Source: Streptomyces xiamenensis (GTDB taxonomy: Bacteria > Actinomycetota > Actinomycetes > Streptomycetales > Streptomycetaceae). From it: a stretch of 64,000 nt of DNA. Under the pieces are notes generated by a model, which did not search any database, was not told where the DNA came from, and saw only the letters and a program-made list of their open reading frames with translations. Below are positions 9,737 through 18,147 of this stretch, one piece after another. The position numbers and the translations under genes are program-made. Every line of letters begins with the position of its first letter. Position 1 is the stretch's first letter. The stretch covers positions 992,001 through 1,056,000 of the forward strand of contig NZ_CP009922.3 of assembly GCF_000993785.3 (NCBI RefSeq). The letters are read 5' to 3'.

Positions 9737-10378
9737 TCAGAACGAGGCGCCCTTGCTCTGCATGAAGGCCACCGGGTCCACGGCGCTGCCGTAGTCCGGG
9801 GTGGTCCGGATCTCGAAGTGCAGGTGCGGGCCACTGCTGTTTCCGGTGTTGCCGGACTCGGCGATCTTGTCGCCGGTGTTCAGCTTCTGGCCGACCTTCA
9901 CGTCGATCTTGTTCAGGTGGGCGTACTGCGAGTAGCTGCCGTCGTCGTGCTTGATCACGATGGCGTTGCCGTACGCGGGGCCGTCACCGGCGCCGTTGCC
10001 ACCGGCCTTCACGACGGTGCCGCTGTGCACGGCGCGCACGTCGGTGCCCACCGGTACGGCGAAGTCCTGGCCGCTGTGCTTGCTGGCCCAGCGGTCACCG
10101 CTGTTGCCGAACTTCGCGCTCAGGCTGTAGTCGCCGCCGATCGGGCTGACCCAGGACTTCTGGGTGGCGGTCACGGCGTCGGCCTGGGCGCCGGTGGAGT
10201 CGGCGAGCTGGCTGGCGGTGTGGGCGGCGAACAGGTCCGGGGTCTGCTGGGAACCCTCGGCGGCCGTCGCCACGCCGACCGTCAGGACCGCCGATGCCCC
10301 CAGGCCTGCGGCCAGGACGGCGGCACGGGTGCGGACATTGGAGACCTTGGCGATGCGGTTCGTGATGCGGTTCGACAT
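9737..10378 (-). CDS. Secreted M23 family metallopeptidase
   Basis: Predicted exported peptidoglycan endopeptidase of 213 residues. ATG 10378 (MSNRITNRIAKV) is chosen: GAGG lies upstream and a signal peptide follows (about 17-42, ending VATAAEG). The C-terminal half is a LytM/M23 domain: HSGQDFAVPVGT supplies the zinc ligands of the HxxxD motif and GPHLHFEI the HxH motif. A glycine-rich loop and YAHLNKIDVKVGQ are also typical. The region before the domain has no recognisable LysM or SH3 module. Known members cut cross-bridges or stem peptides of the wall. The leader of about 370 bp is unusually long and contains a T-tailed hairpin, so post-initiation control is possible. Confidence 0.95.
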   Translation of the reverse strand: MSNRITNRIAKVSNVRTRAAVLAAGLGASAVLTVGVATAAEGSQQTPDLFAAHTASQLADSTGAQADAVTATQKSWVSPIGGDYSLSAKFGNSGDRWASKHSGQDFAVPVGTDVRAVHSGTVVKAGGNGAGDGPAYGNAIVIKHDDGSYSQYAHLNKIDVKVGQKLNTGDKIAESGNTGNSSGPHLHFEIRTTPDYGSAVDPVAFMQSKGASF

Positions 10379-10504
10379 TCGGGGATTACCTCGCGGTGCT
10401 CGGGGATATTCGACCATCGGCCGGAACAACACCCATTCTTAGCGACCGATTCCCCGGCATTCAAACGCCCTTATTACTATCGGAAGGCGTAGCGCGGAGA
10501 GGGG

Positions 10505-10526
10505 AAAAAGGTCCCTTAACAGGGCC
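10505..10526 (-). terminator. T-tailed hairpin in the M23 leader
   Basis: On the minus strand GGCCCT-GTTAA-GGGACC (one internal mismatch) is followed directly by TTTTT, the layout of a Rho-independent terminator. This is rare in this genome, where most hairpins lack T tracts. It lies about 127 bp before the M23 start and 224 bp after the MHYT stop. It could therefore end MHYT transcription or act as an attenuator. Confidence 0.45.
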
Positions 10527-10654
10527 GGAAAAACCCCGGCGCACCCATCTTTCCCGCCCCGCCTGCGGCGCCGCCCCGGCCCCCGGGGCTCGGGGCAGCG
10601 CCCGGCCGCCGCCTGCCGGAATTCCCGGCCGCCCCCTGCCGAATTCCCCGGGGC

Positions 10655-10674
10655 GCCGGGACGAAAGTCCCGGC
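10655..10674. terminator. GNRA-loop hairpin after the MHYT gene
   Basis: Perfect 8-bp stem GCCGGGAC / GTCCCGGC closed by GAAA on the plus strand (TTTC on the minus strand), 76 bp after the MHYT gene stop. A simple terminator is the likeliest role. Confidence 0.5.
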
Positions 10675-10749
10675 CTTTGGTCACATTTCTCTCCTACGGC
10701 CCTTCGTAAGGTCCGGATGCGCTGTGTCGAGGGCCACAGGAAAGCGGCA

Positions 10750-11517
10750 TCAAATGCGCTGCGGCGCCCTTTCCTCGGTCCGCGAAGCCATCGGATCAAG
10801 GCCCACGAAGAGCCCGGTGAGCAACATCAGCAGCAGCGGAACGATCAGGATCGGCATGAGTGTCTCGATGGGCGCCCGGGTCTCCAGAGCGCTGACGGTG
10901 TGCGCGTGCACCGACATCGCCGCCATGCCCGTGTAGTGCATGCCGCTGACGGCGATGCCCAGCAGTGCGCTGGCCCCGACCGCCGCCTTGAGGCCGCGCA
11001 CCGCGACGGCGCACCACAGGGCCAGGACGGCCGCGACCACCGCGATGACCACGGACGCCGCCACGTACAGCGGCTCGTAGCGCACCTCGGCCGCCATGAC
11101 CAGGCCGCTCATGCCGACGTAGTGCATGGCCGCCACCCCGAGCCCGGTGATGAGTCCGCCGCCGAGTACGGCGGGGGCCGTGCGCCGGGTGGCCGCGACC
11201 AGCAGCAGCCCCATGGCCACCACCACGATGGCGATGGCGAGGCTGGCGAAGGCCCGCCCCAGGTCGTAGGCGATGTGCACCCCGCCGGTGGTGAAGCCCA
11301 TCATGGCGATGAAGTGCATGGTGAAGATGCCGGATCCCAGTGACAGGGCGCCCAGGGCCAGCCAGCCCGGCCGCCGGCCGCCGTCGGACCCCCCGGGCAG
11401 GGCCCGCGCGGCGCAGCGCAGGCCGAGGGCGGCGCCCAGTACCGCCATCAGATAGCCCAGTACCGGGGTGATCGACCCATAGCTGAAGTGATCGACGGTT
11501 ACCTCGACTGCACGCAC
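10750..11517 (-). CDS. MHYT domain integral membrane sensor protein
   Basis: A 255-residue polytopic protein with about seven membrane segments and three copies of the MHYT signature: MHFIAMMG, MHYVGMSG and MHYTGMAA. The MHYT family is proposed to be a membrane sensor, possibly copper-binding and responsive to diatomic gases such as O2, CO or NO. In other bacteria it is often fused to GGDEF/EAL output domains. Here it stands alone with only a short, serine- and arginine-containing C-terminal tail and no output domain. GTG 11517 (VRAVEVTVDHFSYG) is chosen because GGGGAG lies 7 nt before it and homologues start just before HFSYG; an in-frame start 38 codons upstream has no support. There is no partner gene next to it. 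Confidence 0.88.
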   Translation of the reverse strand: MRAVEVTVDHFSYGSITPVLGYLMAVLGAALGLRCAARALPGGSDGGRRPGWLALGALSLGSGIFTMHFIAMMGFTTGGVHIAYDLGRAFASLAIAIVVVAMGLLLVAATRRTAPAVLGGGLITGLGVAAMHYVGMSGLVMAAEVRYEPLYVAASVVIAVVAAVLALWCAVAVRGLKAAVGASALLGIAVSGMHYTGMAAMSVHAHTVSALETRAPIETLMPILIVPLLLMLLTGLFVGLDPMASRTEERAPQRI

Positions 11518-11649
11518 CCTGCATCTCCCCACCTGGTCATTTGTGAGGATATTAAGGCGGAATCGATCAAGGCCGTACCGTCTGTGATCAAAGTGTGCTG
11601 AGGCATATTCCGCCCCGGTGGCCCGGCCCACCCCGGCCGGGCCGTGGCG

Positions 11650-12093
11650 TCACCGCCAGCCGTGCCGCGCCTGGAGGCTGTGCACCACACTCTGGTACCG
11701 GGCCCGGTCCAGTGCGCACGCCTCGCGCCGCATGCCCTCCGGATGCACCCGCAGCACCCGCTCCAGGTCCACCCACGACTCCCGGCCGGTGCGGTCCCAC
11801 GGACCGGTCCCCAGCGGGAACCACTCGGGGTCACCGTCCCGGTCCTTGCTGCTCAGCTGTACGGCGAGCACGGTGCCGGCGTCCTCCCTGGCCACCACCA
11901 GCACCGGGCGGTCCTTGCCGCGGCCGTCGTTCTCCTCGTAGGGCACCCAGGTCCACACGATCTCGCCCGGGTCGGGGTCGCCGTCGAACTCGGGCGCGTA
12001 CTCGGCACGCACCACCCCCAGCGAGCCCGCCCGCACCTCGGTGGTCCCGGTGGGCCCACCACGCCCATGCACCTCATCCGCGTCGATAGTCAT
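11650..12093 (-). CDS. PemK/MazF-like (type II toxin-fold) protein
   Basis: A 147-residue protein whose centre (about 40-110) matches the PemK/MazF fold: GEIVWTWVPYEE, KDRPVLVVARED, VLAVQLSSKD. Classic members are mRNA-cleaving toxins. This subgroup is common in Streptomyces as a solitary gene, and no antitoxin-sized gene precedes it here. The catalytic activity is therefore uncertain. The C-terminal part (ESWVDLERVLRVHPEGMRREACALD) aligns with the family pattern in which SWVD is followed by a positioning helix. ATG 12093 is divergent from the WGR gene, with 91 bp between the two starts. Confidence 0.8.
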   Translation of the reverse strand: MTIDADEVHGRGGPTGTTEVRAGSLGVVRAEYAPEFDGDPDPGEIVWTWVPYEENDGRGKDRPVLVVAREDAGTVLAVQLSSKDRDGDPEWFPLGTGPWDRTGRESWVDLERVLRVHPEGMRREACALDRARYQSVVHSLQARHGWR

Positions 12094-12184
12094 ACCGCCA
12101 CGCTATCGCCGCCCGGTCAATTGTCAGTGCGCGCCTCTACGTTGTGACCACTGACGCGACCGACACAACGGCAGGGAGATCGCC

Positions 12185-13621
12185 ATGTCCACCACCACGT
12201 ACCTCGAGCTGTCCGAAGACGGCGGCGGCGCGCACAAGTTCTACGAGGTGACGGTGGACGGCACGGCGGTGAGCGTACGGTACGGGCGGATCGGCGCCGG
12301 CGGGCAGCTGAAGACCCAGAGTTTCCCCAGCGCGGAGAAGGCCAAGGCGGCGGCGGCCAGGAAGATCGGCGAGAAGGTCCGCAAGGGGTACGCGCCGGCC
12401 GTTCCCGGTGGCCGCGCCGCCCGCCCGGTGACCCGCCGCCAGGTGACCTCGGCGCCCTCCACCGCCCGCTCGGTGGCCCCGGTGCTGTGGCGGTTCCGCA
12501 CCGACGCCGCCGCGTTCGGGATCCACATCGACGAGGACCGCTGCTGGGTGGGCAACCAGAACGGCGACGTCTACACCCTGGGCCACGACGGCGAGGTACT
12601 CGCGCGCTACCGGCTGCCCGAGGGGGTCAAGTGCCTGGTCGCGGACGACTTCTGGATCTACGCCGGCTGCGACGACGGCACCGTCTACGACCTCTCCTCC
12701 AAGCTGCCCTTCGCCGCCTACGAGATAGCCACCGATGTCGACATCTTCTGGCTCGACATCCACGAGGGGGTGCTCAACGTCGCCGACCGCCAGGGCGGGC
12801 TGACGGTCATCGACCACGAGGACGAGTTCCAGTGGTCCCGCAAGAGCTCCGGTGACCACGCCTGGATGGTGCGCCGCGACGACCACGCCGTCTACCACGG
12901 CCACGGGGACGGTGTCACCGCGTACAGCCGGGACGGCTCGGGCGAGCTGTGGCACACCCGGACCCGGGGCTCGGTGCTCTTCGGCTGGCAGGAGGACCGC
13001 TCGGTGTACGCGGGCACCGACCGGCGAGTGGTGCAGCGGCTGGCCAAGGACACCGGCCGGGTGGAAGCCACCTACTCCTGCGACTCCGTCGTCTACTCGT
13101 GCGCCACCGCGCCCGGCGGCCGCTACGTCTTCGCCGGTGACTCGTCCTCCTCCGTGTACTGCTTCGCCGAGGACGGGACCCGGCTGTGGAAGCTGGGCAC
13201 CGGCGCCGGCTCCGCCCTGTCCATGCAGTACCGCGACCAGAAGCTGTACATCGTCACCACCGACGGCTCGCTGGCCTGCGTCGACGCGAGCGAGGCGGCC
13301 ATCGCGGACGCCCAGCGCGGTACGGTCCCCACCGCCGTGGACATCAAGTCCGCCGCCGGCATGCCCACCTTCACCCCCGCCCGGTCCGCGGAGAGCGTGC
13401 GGGCGGTGGCCTCGGTACCGGCGAACGGGGTGGTCGTCGAATGCGTCCAGGAGGGCTCCCGGCTGCGGATGCGGGTCACCAGCGCGGGCTACGACCCCAC
13501 CTGGAACGTGCAGTTCCCCCGGCACATACGGCAGGCCGGCGCCCGCTACGTCGTCGACTCGCTGCACACCTCCCCCGGCGGTTTCTACCGGGTGCACGGC
13601 GAGATCCAGCGGCTGCTCTGA
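12185..13621 (+). CDS. WGR domain protein with C-terminal beta-propeller
   Basis: A 478-residue cytoplasmic protein. The first 80 residues form a WGR domain (YLELSEDGGGAHKFYEVTV, VSVRYGRIGAGGQ, KAKAAAARKIGEKVRKGY), the nucleic-acid or PARP-associated module also seen in MolR-like proteins. A short linker is followed, from about 95 to the end, by repeated WD40/PQQ-like beta-propeller blades with strands such as CWVGNQNGDVYTL, YAGCDDGTVYDL, YAGTDRRVVQRL and VFAGDSSSSVYCF. AGGGAG precedes ATG 12185. No enzymatic domain is visible. A binding or scaffold role is plausible but unproven. Its start faces the PemK-like gene, so both may share a control region. Confidence 0.85.
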   Translation: MSTTTYLELSEDGGGAHKFYEVTVDGTAVSVRYGRIGAGGQLKTQSFPSAEKAKAAAARKIGEKVRKGYAPAVPGGRAARPVTRRQVTSAPSTARSVAPVLWRFRTDAAAFGIHIDEDRCWVGNQNGDVYTLGHDGEVLARYRLPEGVKCLVADDFWIYAGCDDGTVYDLSSKLPFAAYEIATDVDIFWLDIHEGVLNVADRQGGLTVIDHEDEFQWSRKSSGDHAWMVRRDDHAVYHGHGDGVTAYSRDGSGELWHTRTRGSVLFGWQEDRSVYAGTDRRVVQRLAKDTGRVEATYSCDSVVYSCATAPGGRYVFAGDSSSSVYCFAEDGTRLWKLGTGAGSALSMQYRDQKLYIVTTDGSLACVDASEAAIADAQRGTVPTAVDIKSAAGMPTFTPARSAESVRAVASVPANGVVVECVQEGSRLRMRVTSAGYDPTWNVQFPRHIRQAGARYVVDSLHTSPGGFYRVHGEIQRLL

Positions 13622-13652
13622 GCGGTGGCCCACGCGGCGCGGTCGGCGCAGG

Positions 13653-14663
13653 TCAGTTGGCCCCGTACCGCACCCCGTTCAGCCGGTCCCGTTCGGCCTG
13701 GGCCTCCACCGGCAGCTCCGGGTCCCAGTCGGAGGCCCGCGGTGACTCGGGCCCGTCGGGCCCGACCCGGATCAGCCGCTCCAGACGCATCACCCGGTAG
13801 TGCCGGTCGGCGCATCGCACCTCGTCGCGCCGGGTGCCCGCCAACGCCTCGGCCGCCGCGCGGAAGTGCGCCGCCGGCACCGCGTCCTCGGCGTACACCG
13901 CCGGCGCCACGTCCCGCAGATACGTCACCAGCGTGTCGCGGATCTCCTGCGGGGTGTCCGCGCCACCGGTCATCGGCGTCCAGCGCCCCTCGGTGAACTC
14001 GGTGATGGCGAACACCGGAGGCAGCAGCACCCCGCCCGGGTGGCTCTGCAACGCCCGCAGCGAATCGGCCCGTACATCGTGCGGCACCCGGGATGACGGG
14101 TACACGAAGCTCAGCAGATCGATGCGCAGCATGCCCTCGGACATGCCGGTGGCGGCCGCCGGGTCGATCAGGAATCCCCTGGTACGCGGCCTCGCCCGGT
14201 GCCCCTCGCCCGGCCGCATCGGATCGGGGTCGCTGGGCCGGGGCGGCTCGGGCCCGTCGGGCCCCATGCGGATGAACATGTCGCCACGGGCGATCCGGAA
14301 GCGGTGCTCGCCCACCTTCAGCTCGTTGAGCTTCTCCCAGTCCATGCGGCGCGCCCCGGTCAGCCACAGCCGCTGCGCCTCCCGGTCCTTCACCGCCACC
14401 GCGTCGGCCGCCCGCAGCCGGCACTCCCGGGCCAGCTCGTCCCGGCACCCCTGCGGATTGCCCTCATCGGCGAGCAGCACCCGCCACCGGCCGTCGGCCT
14501 CCTGCTCGACCAGGGCGAACATCGGTCCTCTGCCCATGATGTCCGGGTAGGTGTCCCGCGCCCGCCATGCCTCCGTATCGGAGATCACCGACACCGGGTC
14601 ATCGAAACGCGTCATGCTGATGACGCGGTGGGGCTCGGGAAGTTCCGCTTGGCCATCGCTCAT
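13653..14663 (-). CDS. DUF5954-type protein with internal duplication
   Basis: A 336-residue soluble protein of unknown function that I assign to the actinobacterial DUF5954 group from its characteristic ends. The sequence contains two related blocks: FRIARGDMFIRMGPDGPEPP with SDPDPMRPGE near 120-155, and YRVMRLERLIRVGPDGPESP with SDWDPELPVE near 290-322. This points to an internal duplication or two copies of a structural unit. There is no signal peptide, membrane segment or known catalytic motif. ATG 14663 has a poor ribosome-binding site. It runs tail-to-tail against the WGR gene with 31 bp between the stops. No function can be inferred from its neighbours. Confidence 0.7.
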   Translation of the reverse strand: MSDGQAELPEPHRVISMTRFDDPVSVISDTEAWRARDTYPDIMGRGPMFALVEQEADGRWRVLLADEGNPQGCRDELARECRLRAADAVAVKDREAQRLWLTGARRMDWEKLNELKVGEHRFRIARGDMFIRMGPDGPEPPRPSDPDPMRPGEGHRARPRTRGFLIDPAAATGMSEGMLRIDLLSFVYPSSRVPHDVRADSLRALQSHPGGVLLPPVFAITEFTEGRWTPMTGGADTPQEIRDTLVTYLRDVAPAVYAEDAVPAAHFRAAAEALAGTRRDEVRCADRHYRVMRLERLIRVGPDGPESPRASDWDPELPVEAQAERDRLNGVRYGAN

Positions 14664-14866
14664 ACACGCATTGTGATGGCGCTGTCAGCCAGTTGACAGC
14701 GAATCAGCCCCACATCATCCTCCCGGGGGTCAAACCCGGCCGTACACCGCCCAGTTCTCCGGCAACTCCGCTACCCTCACCGCCGCCGGCGCACTCCGCC
14801 CGGCCGGACCACGGCACCGCGGACCGGTGCGGGCACCGGCGGGGGTGACGACGTCCGGCCGGGAAC

Positions 14867-14908
14867 GGGACCGGCCGCCGGGGCTGTCGTGCCCCGGCGG
14901 CCGGTCCC
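14867..14908 (-). terminator. 18-bp hairpin terminator
   Basis: Perfect 18-bp stem built on GGGACCGGCCGCCGGGGC with a 6-nt loop, 24 bp beyond the stop of the small membrane protein gene (14932). This is a strong, T-less terminator for the VWA/membrane protein operon. Confidence 0.8.
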
Positions 14909-14931
14909 TCGCCTCATCACGCCCGCGCGGG

Positions 14932-15762
14932 TCAGCTCTCCCGGTGCCGCGGCCGGATCAGCACATAGCCGGCCACGCCGGCGATCGCGCCCAGCACGCC
15001 GCCGGCCGCCGTCCACACCCAGCGATCGGTCCACCACGAGCCCATCCAGCCGGACTCGGGCTCGCTGACCGCCACCGGCCGCACGCCGCTGGCCGTGTCG
15101 TCGTCACCGCTGTCCTCGGCGTCCGGGTCGGCCTCCAGGTCGACGATCGAACCGGCCCTGGCCATCGGGATCAGCGGCTCGGACAGCTCTCCGCCGCTCG
15201 CCCGCGCGCCACCCGACTCCACGGCGCTGACCTGCACCTGCGTGGAGACGCCGAGGCCCAGGTCACGCTCGGGCAGCTCGACGACGGTCAGCCGCAGGTA
15301 GTAGGCGCCGGGCAGCGGGTCGTCCGCCCACGGCTCCGACCACGCCTTCACCGGGCGCAGGGTGCAGCTCAAGGTCAGCGAGGCGGCGCTCTCCGCCGCG
15401 GTCACCGTCTGCTGCCCCTCGGTGCAGGCCTGCCGGCGGCGCAGCCCGTCGTACACGTCCAGCTGCCAGGTGACCGGGCCGCTGCGCGCCGCCGGGTCCG
15501 GCAGGGTGACGGTGGCCTCGGCGGTGGCGGTCTGCCCGGCACCGGCCGGGAAGGTCCAGTACAGGTAGTCGCCGGTCGAGGCCGTGGCGGTGGCACTCTC
15601 GTCCTGGTCGATGACGGTGGCGGTACGGAAGTTGGTGCCCGCCTCGCCGGGGGCCGCCTGGTCCTCGGCGGCGGCCGTGCCCGTTCCGGCGCCGGTGAGC
15701 AGCAGCCCCACGAGCGGCAGCAGTGCCGCGCCCTGGATCGTACGTCGCAGTCCCTGTCGCAT
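14932..15762 (-). CDS. Exported protein with C-terminal membrane anchor, partner of the VWA protein
   Basis: A 276-residue protein of no recognised family. It has an N-terminal signal peptide (about 8-33, ending GTAAAEDQ), a beta-rich extracytoplasmic region of about 200 residues with segments such as GDYLYWTFPAG, two Cys (ACTEGQ and LSCTLR) that may pair, and a C-terminal membrane helix (about 250-270) ending in RPRHRES. This is a type I topology with a short basic cytoplasmic tail. Its ATG overlaps the TGA of the VWA gene by one base (TGATG), so the two are translationally coupled and probably work as a pair at the cell surface. The beta-rich region resembles pre-peptidase-like modules only loosely. 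Confidence 0.75.
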   Translation of the reverse strand: MRQGLRRTIQGAALLPLVGLLLTGAGTGTAAAEDQAAPGEAGTNFRTATVIDQDESATATASTGDYLYWTFPAGAGQTATAEATVTLPDPAARSGPVTWQLDVYDGLRRRQACTEGQQTVTAAESAASLTLSCTLRPVKAWSEPWADDPLPGAYYLRLTVVELPERDLGLGVSTQVQVSAVESGGARASGGELSEPLIPMARAGSIVDLEADPDAEDSGDDDTASGVRPVAVSEPESGWMGSWWTDRWVWTAAGGVLGAIAGVAGYVLIRPRHRES

Positions 15763-17036
15763 CAGTGGGCCCTCCCCAGTGCGATCCCCATGCGGACCAG
15801 CAGGCCCCACAGCACGCCGGCGACCAGGCCGACGACGGTCAGCAGCAACAGCGGCACCCAGCCCCGGGCGAGGCCGAAGGCCGCGACGTCCGAGGGGTTG
15901 TCGGGTCCCGACACCACGTCGACGGACAGCTCCACCGGCAGGCCGGGGGTACGGGGCTGGCCCTCGGGGACGGAGAAGGAGTTGGAGACCTTCAGGCACA
16001 CGGCGACGGCGGTGGAGGAGTCGCCCTCCTCCGGTTCGGGCAGCGGGTAGCGCAGCCCGGTGGACATCACATCGGTACGGCCGTGTCCGGCGCCGGTGCC
16101 ACGGGTCAGCTCCTGGCCGTCCTCGCTCACCGCGCGCAGCAGCACCCCGTGGTCGGGGTCCATCGCCCGGTCGGCGGCCACGCTCACGGAGGCCCGCAGT
16201 TCCTGGCCGGGGCGCACCGGCACCCGGTACCAGCGGGGCTCGCCGAACTCGGCGCGGTCGATGTAGACCCCGGCGCCCAGCAGCGGCGCGTCGGCGCACA
16301 CGGTGGCGCCCTCGACGGCGGCCGGGTTCTCCACCGGCACATCCGCGCGGCGGACGAGTTGCCCGATCCGGTCGGCGAGCTGGTCGGCGTCCTGGACGGC
16401 GGTGTACGTCCCGCCGGTGGCCTCGGCGATGCAGCTGAGCTGCTCGCGCACGGCGTCGTCCAGGGTCAGGCCGAGGGTGTCGATGACCAGGTGGGTGCCG
16501 CTGGCCGCCAGTTCACGGGCGACCACGCAGGGGTCGGGCTGGCCGCAGGAGTCCTCGCCGTCGGTGATGAGCACGATCCGGCGGGTGCCGGGGTCGTCGC
16601 CGAGGTCGTTGTCGGCCTCGCGCAGCGCGAGGCCGATCGGGGTGAAACCGGTGGTGGGGCGCAGCGTGGCCACCGCGGTCTTGGCCTCGAGACGGTCCAC
16701 CGGCCCCACGGGGTACAGCTGGTCGCTGTCGAGACACCCGGCGACCTTGTCGTCGCCGGGGTTGCCGGCGCCCAGGGTGCGGATGCCGAGGTGCACCTCC
16801 TCCGGCATCGCGTCGAGCACCTCGTTGAACGCCTGCTGGGCCGCCGCGATCCGCGACTGCCCGCCGGCCATGTCGCGTTCTTTCATGGAACCGCTGACAT
16901 CGAGGACCAGTTCCACTCGGGGCGGTGGCTCGCCCTCGCGCGCCACACCATCGGCGAGGGCGCTGGGCGCGAACGCGCCCGCCATCAGGACGGTCAGCAG
17001 CCCGCTCAGGGCAACCGACCACTTTCTTATGATCAT
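15762..17036 (-). CDS. Membrane-anchored von Willebrand factor type A domain protein
   Basis: A 424-residue exported protein: signal peptide (about 5-29, ending SALADG), then a VWA domain (about 40-220) with a complete MIDAS metal site: DVSGSM, the Thr in TTGFTPIG and ITDGEDSC. A beta-rich region follows at about 240-390. A C-terminal membrane helix (about 394-418, LARGWVPLLLLTVVGLVAG) ends in a short tail. VWA domains with an intact MIDAS bind protein partners in a metal-dependent way. The downstream coupled gene, which has the same topology, is the natural partner candidate. ATG 17036 is followed by basic residues (IIRKW), as expected for a signal peptide. Role unknown; a surface-assembly or adhesion function is inference. 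Confidence 0.85.
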   Translation of the reverse strand: MIIRKWSVALSGLLTVLMAGAFAPSALADGVAREGEPPPRVELVLDVSGSMKERDMAGGQSRIAAAQQAFNEVLDAMPEEVHLGIRTLGAGNPGDDKVAGCLDSDQLYPVGPVDRLEAKTAVATLRPTTGFTPIGLALREADNDLGDDPGTRRIVLITDGEDSCGQPDPCVVARELAASGTHLVIDTLGLTLDDAVREQLSCIAEATGGTYTAVQDADQLADRIGQLVRRADVPVENPAAVEGATVCADAPLLGAGVYIDRAEFGEPRWYRVPVRPGQELRASVSVAADRAMDPDHGVLLRAVSEDGQELTRGTGAGHGRTDVMSTGLRYPLPEPEEGDSSTAVAVCLKVSNSFSVPEGQPRTPGLPVELSVDVVSGPDNPSDVAAFGLARGWVPLLLLTVVGLVAGVLWGLLVRMGIALGRAH

Positions 17037-17127
17037 TGGCGGATCCTATTGACCGTCAGGTGTGCATCTCAAAACGAGCGGGTCGCCTCCCGGCCAATGC
17101 ACCACCGGCACCACTACCTTGTCGGAC

Positions 17128-18147
17128 ATGACTGCCGATAACCCCGGAACGGTGCCCGCGACGATGCGCGCCTGGACGGTACGGACCCCCGGCCGCCTGG
17201 AGGCGGCCGAACTCCCGGTGCCGCACCCGGCCGAGGACGAACTGCTGGTACAGGTGCGGGCCTGCGGGGTGTGCCGCACCGATCTGCACGTGCGGGACGG
17301 GGACCTGCCGCCGCACCGGTCACCGGTGGTCCCCGGGCACGAGGTGGTCGGCGAGGTCGTCGCCGCCGGACCGCGCGCCCAGGGCCATCCGGTCGGCTCC
17401 CGGGTGGGCGTCCCGTGGCTGCGCCACACCTGCGGGCACTGCCGCTTCTGCCGGCACGGACGGGAGAATCTGTGCCCGCACTCGCGCTACACCGGCTGGG
17501 ACGCGGACGGCGGCTACGCGGAGTACACCACCGTCCCGGCCGCGTACGCCTACTCACTGCCCGGCGGCTACTCCGACGCCGAACTGGCGCCGCTGCTGTG
17601 CGCGGGCATCATCGGGTTCCGCGCGCTGCGCCGCGCCGAACTGCCGCCGGGCGGACGACTGGGCATCTACGGCTTCGGCGGCTCCGCACATCTGACCGCG
17701 CAGGTGGCCATGGCCGAGGGCGCCACGGTGCATGTGCTCACCCGCTCGGCCGAGGCCCGGCGGCTGGCCCTGGAGCTGGGCGCCGCCTCGGCCGCCGGCG
17801 CCCAGGACACCCCGCCCGAACCCCTGGACGCGGCGATCCTGTTCGCCCCGGTCGGCGACCTGGTCCCCACCGCCCTGGCGGCGCTGGACGCGGGCGGCAC
17901 CCTGAGCGTCGCCGGCATCCACCTCTCCCCCATCCCCGCCCTGGACTACGAGCGCCACCTCTTCCACGAACGCACGCTGCGCAGCGTCACCTCCAACACC
18001 CGCGAGGACGGCCGGACCTTCCTCGCCTCGGCGCAGGCCCACTCCGTGCGCACGACCGTCACCCCCTATCCCTTCGCGGAGGCCGACCGCGCACTGGAGG
18101 ACCTGGCGGCGGACCGGGTGAACGGCGCGGCCGTGCTGCTCATGTGA
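17128..18147 (+). CDS. Zinc-dependent alcohol dehydrogenase family protein
   Basis: Medium-chain dehydrogenase of 339 residues that oxidises an alcohol with NAD(P)+. Visible features: catalytic-zinc Cys in [14 protein letters not shown] in [11 protein letters not shown], the structural-zinc lobe [15 protein letters not shown] (four Cys), [11 protein letters not shown], and the Rossmann turn [13 protein letters not shown] 17128 is preferred over an upstream GTG (17062), because the upstream residues are not dehydrogenase-like, although the ribosome-binding site is weak. The sequence resembles AdhA/AdhP-type enzymes active on short-chain alcohols; the substrate is not determined here. Its 3' end overlaps the convergent methyltransferase gene by 8 bp. 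Confidence 0.92.
   Translation: MTADNPGTVPATMRAWTVRTPGRLEAAELPVPHPAEDELLVQVRACGVCRTDLHVRDGDLPPHRSPVVPGHEVVGEVVAAGPRAQGHPVGSRVGVPWLRHTCGHCRFCRHGRENLCPHSRYTGWDADGGYAEYTTVPAAYAYSLPGGYSDAELAPLLCAGIIGFRALRRAELPPGGRLGIYGFGGSAHLTAQVAMAEGATVHVLTRSAEARRLALELGAASAAGAQDTPPEPLDAAILFAPVGDLVPTALAALDAGGTLSVAGIHLSPIPALDYERHLFHERTLRSVTSNTREDGRTFLASAQAHSVRTTVTPYPFAEADRALEDLAADRVNGAAVLLM

Larger units (their letters stand above)
10379..10749. other. Long intergenic region upstream of the M23 peptidase gene
   Basis: This 371-bp gap between the MHYT gene stop and the M23 start holds no convincing reading frame. It contains a perfect GAAA-loop hairpin (10655-10674), a run of interlocking GC-rich inverted repeats around 10585-10655, a T-tailed hairpin (10505-10526 on the minus strand) and a comparatively AT-rich patch at 10430-10500. 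No known riboswitch consensus was recognised by eye. Confidence 0.6.

Noticed and set aside
10379..10749. Possible c-di-AMP (ydaO-type) riboswitch before the M23 peptidase gene
   Set aside because: The position and gene type fit, but the conserved GGGGTGA, AGGG and CTAACC-type segments of the class are not found by eye in the leader on the minus strand.
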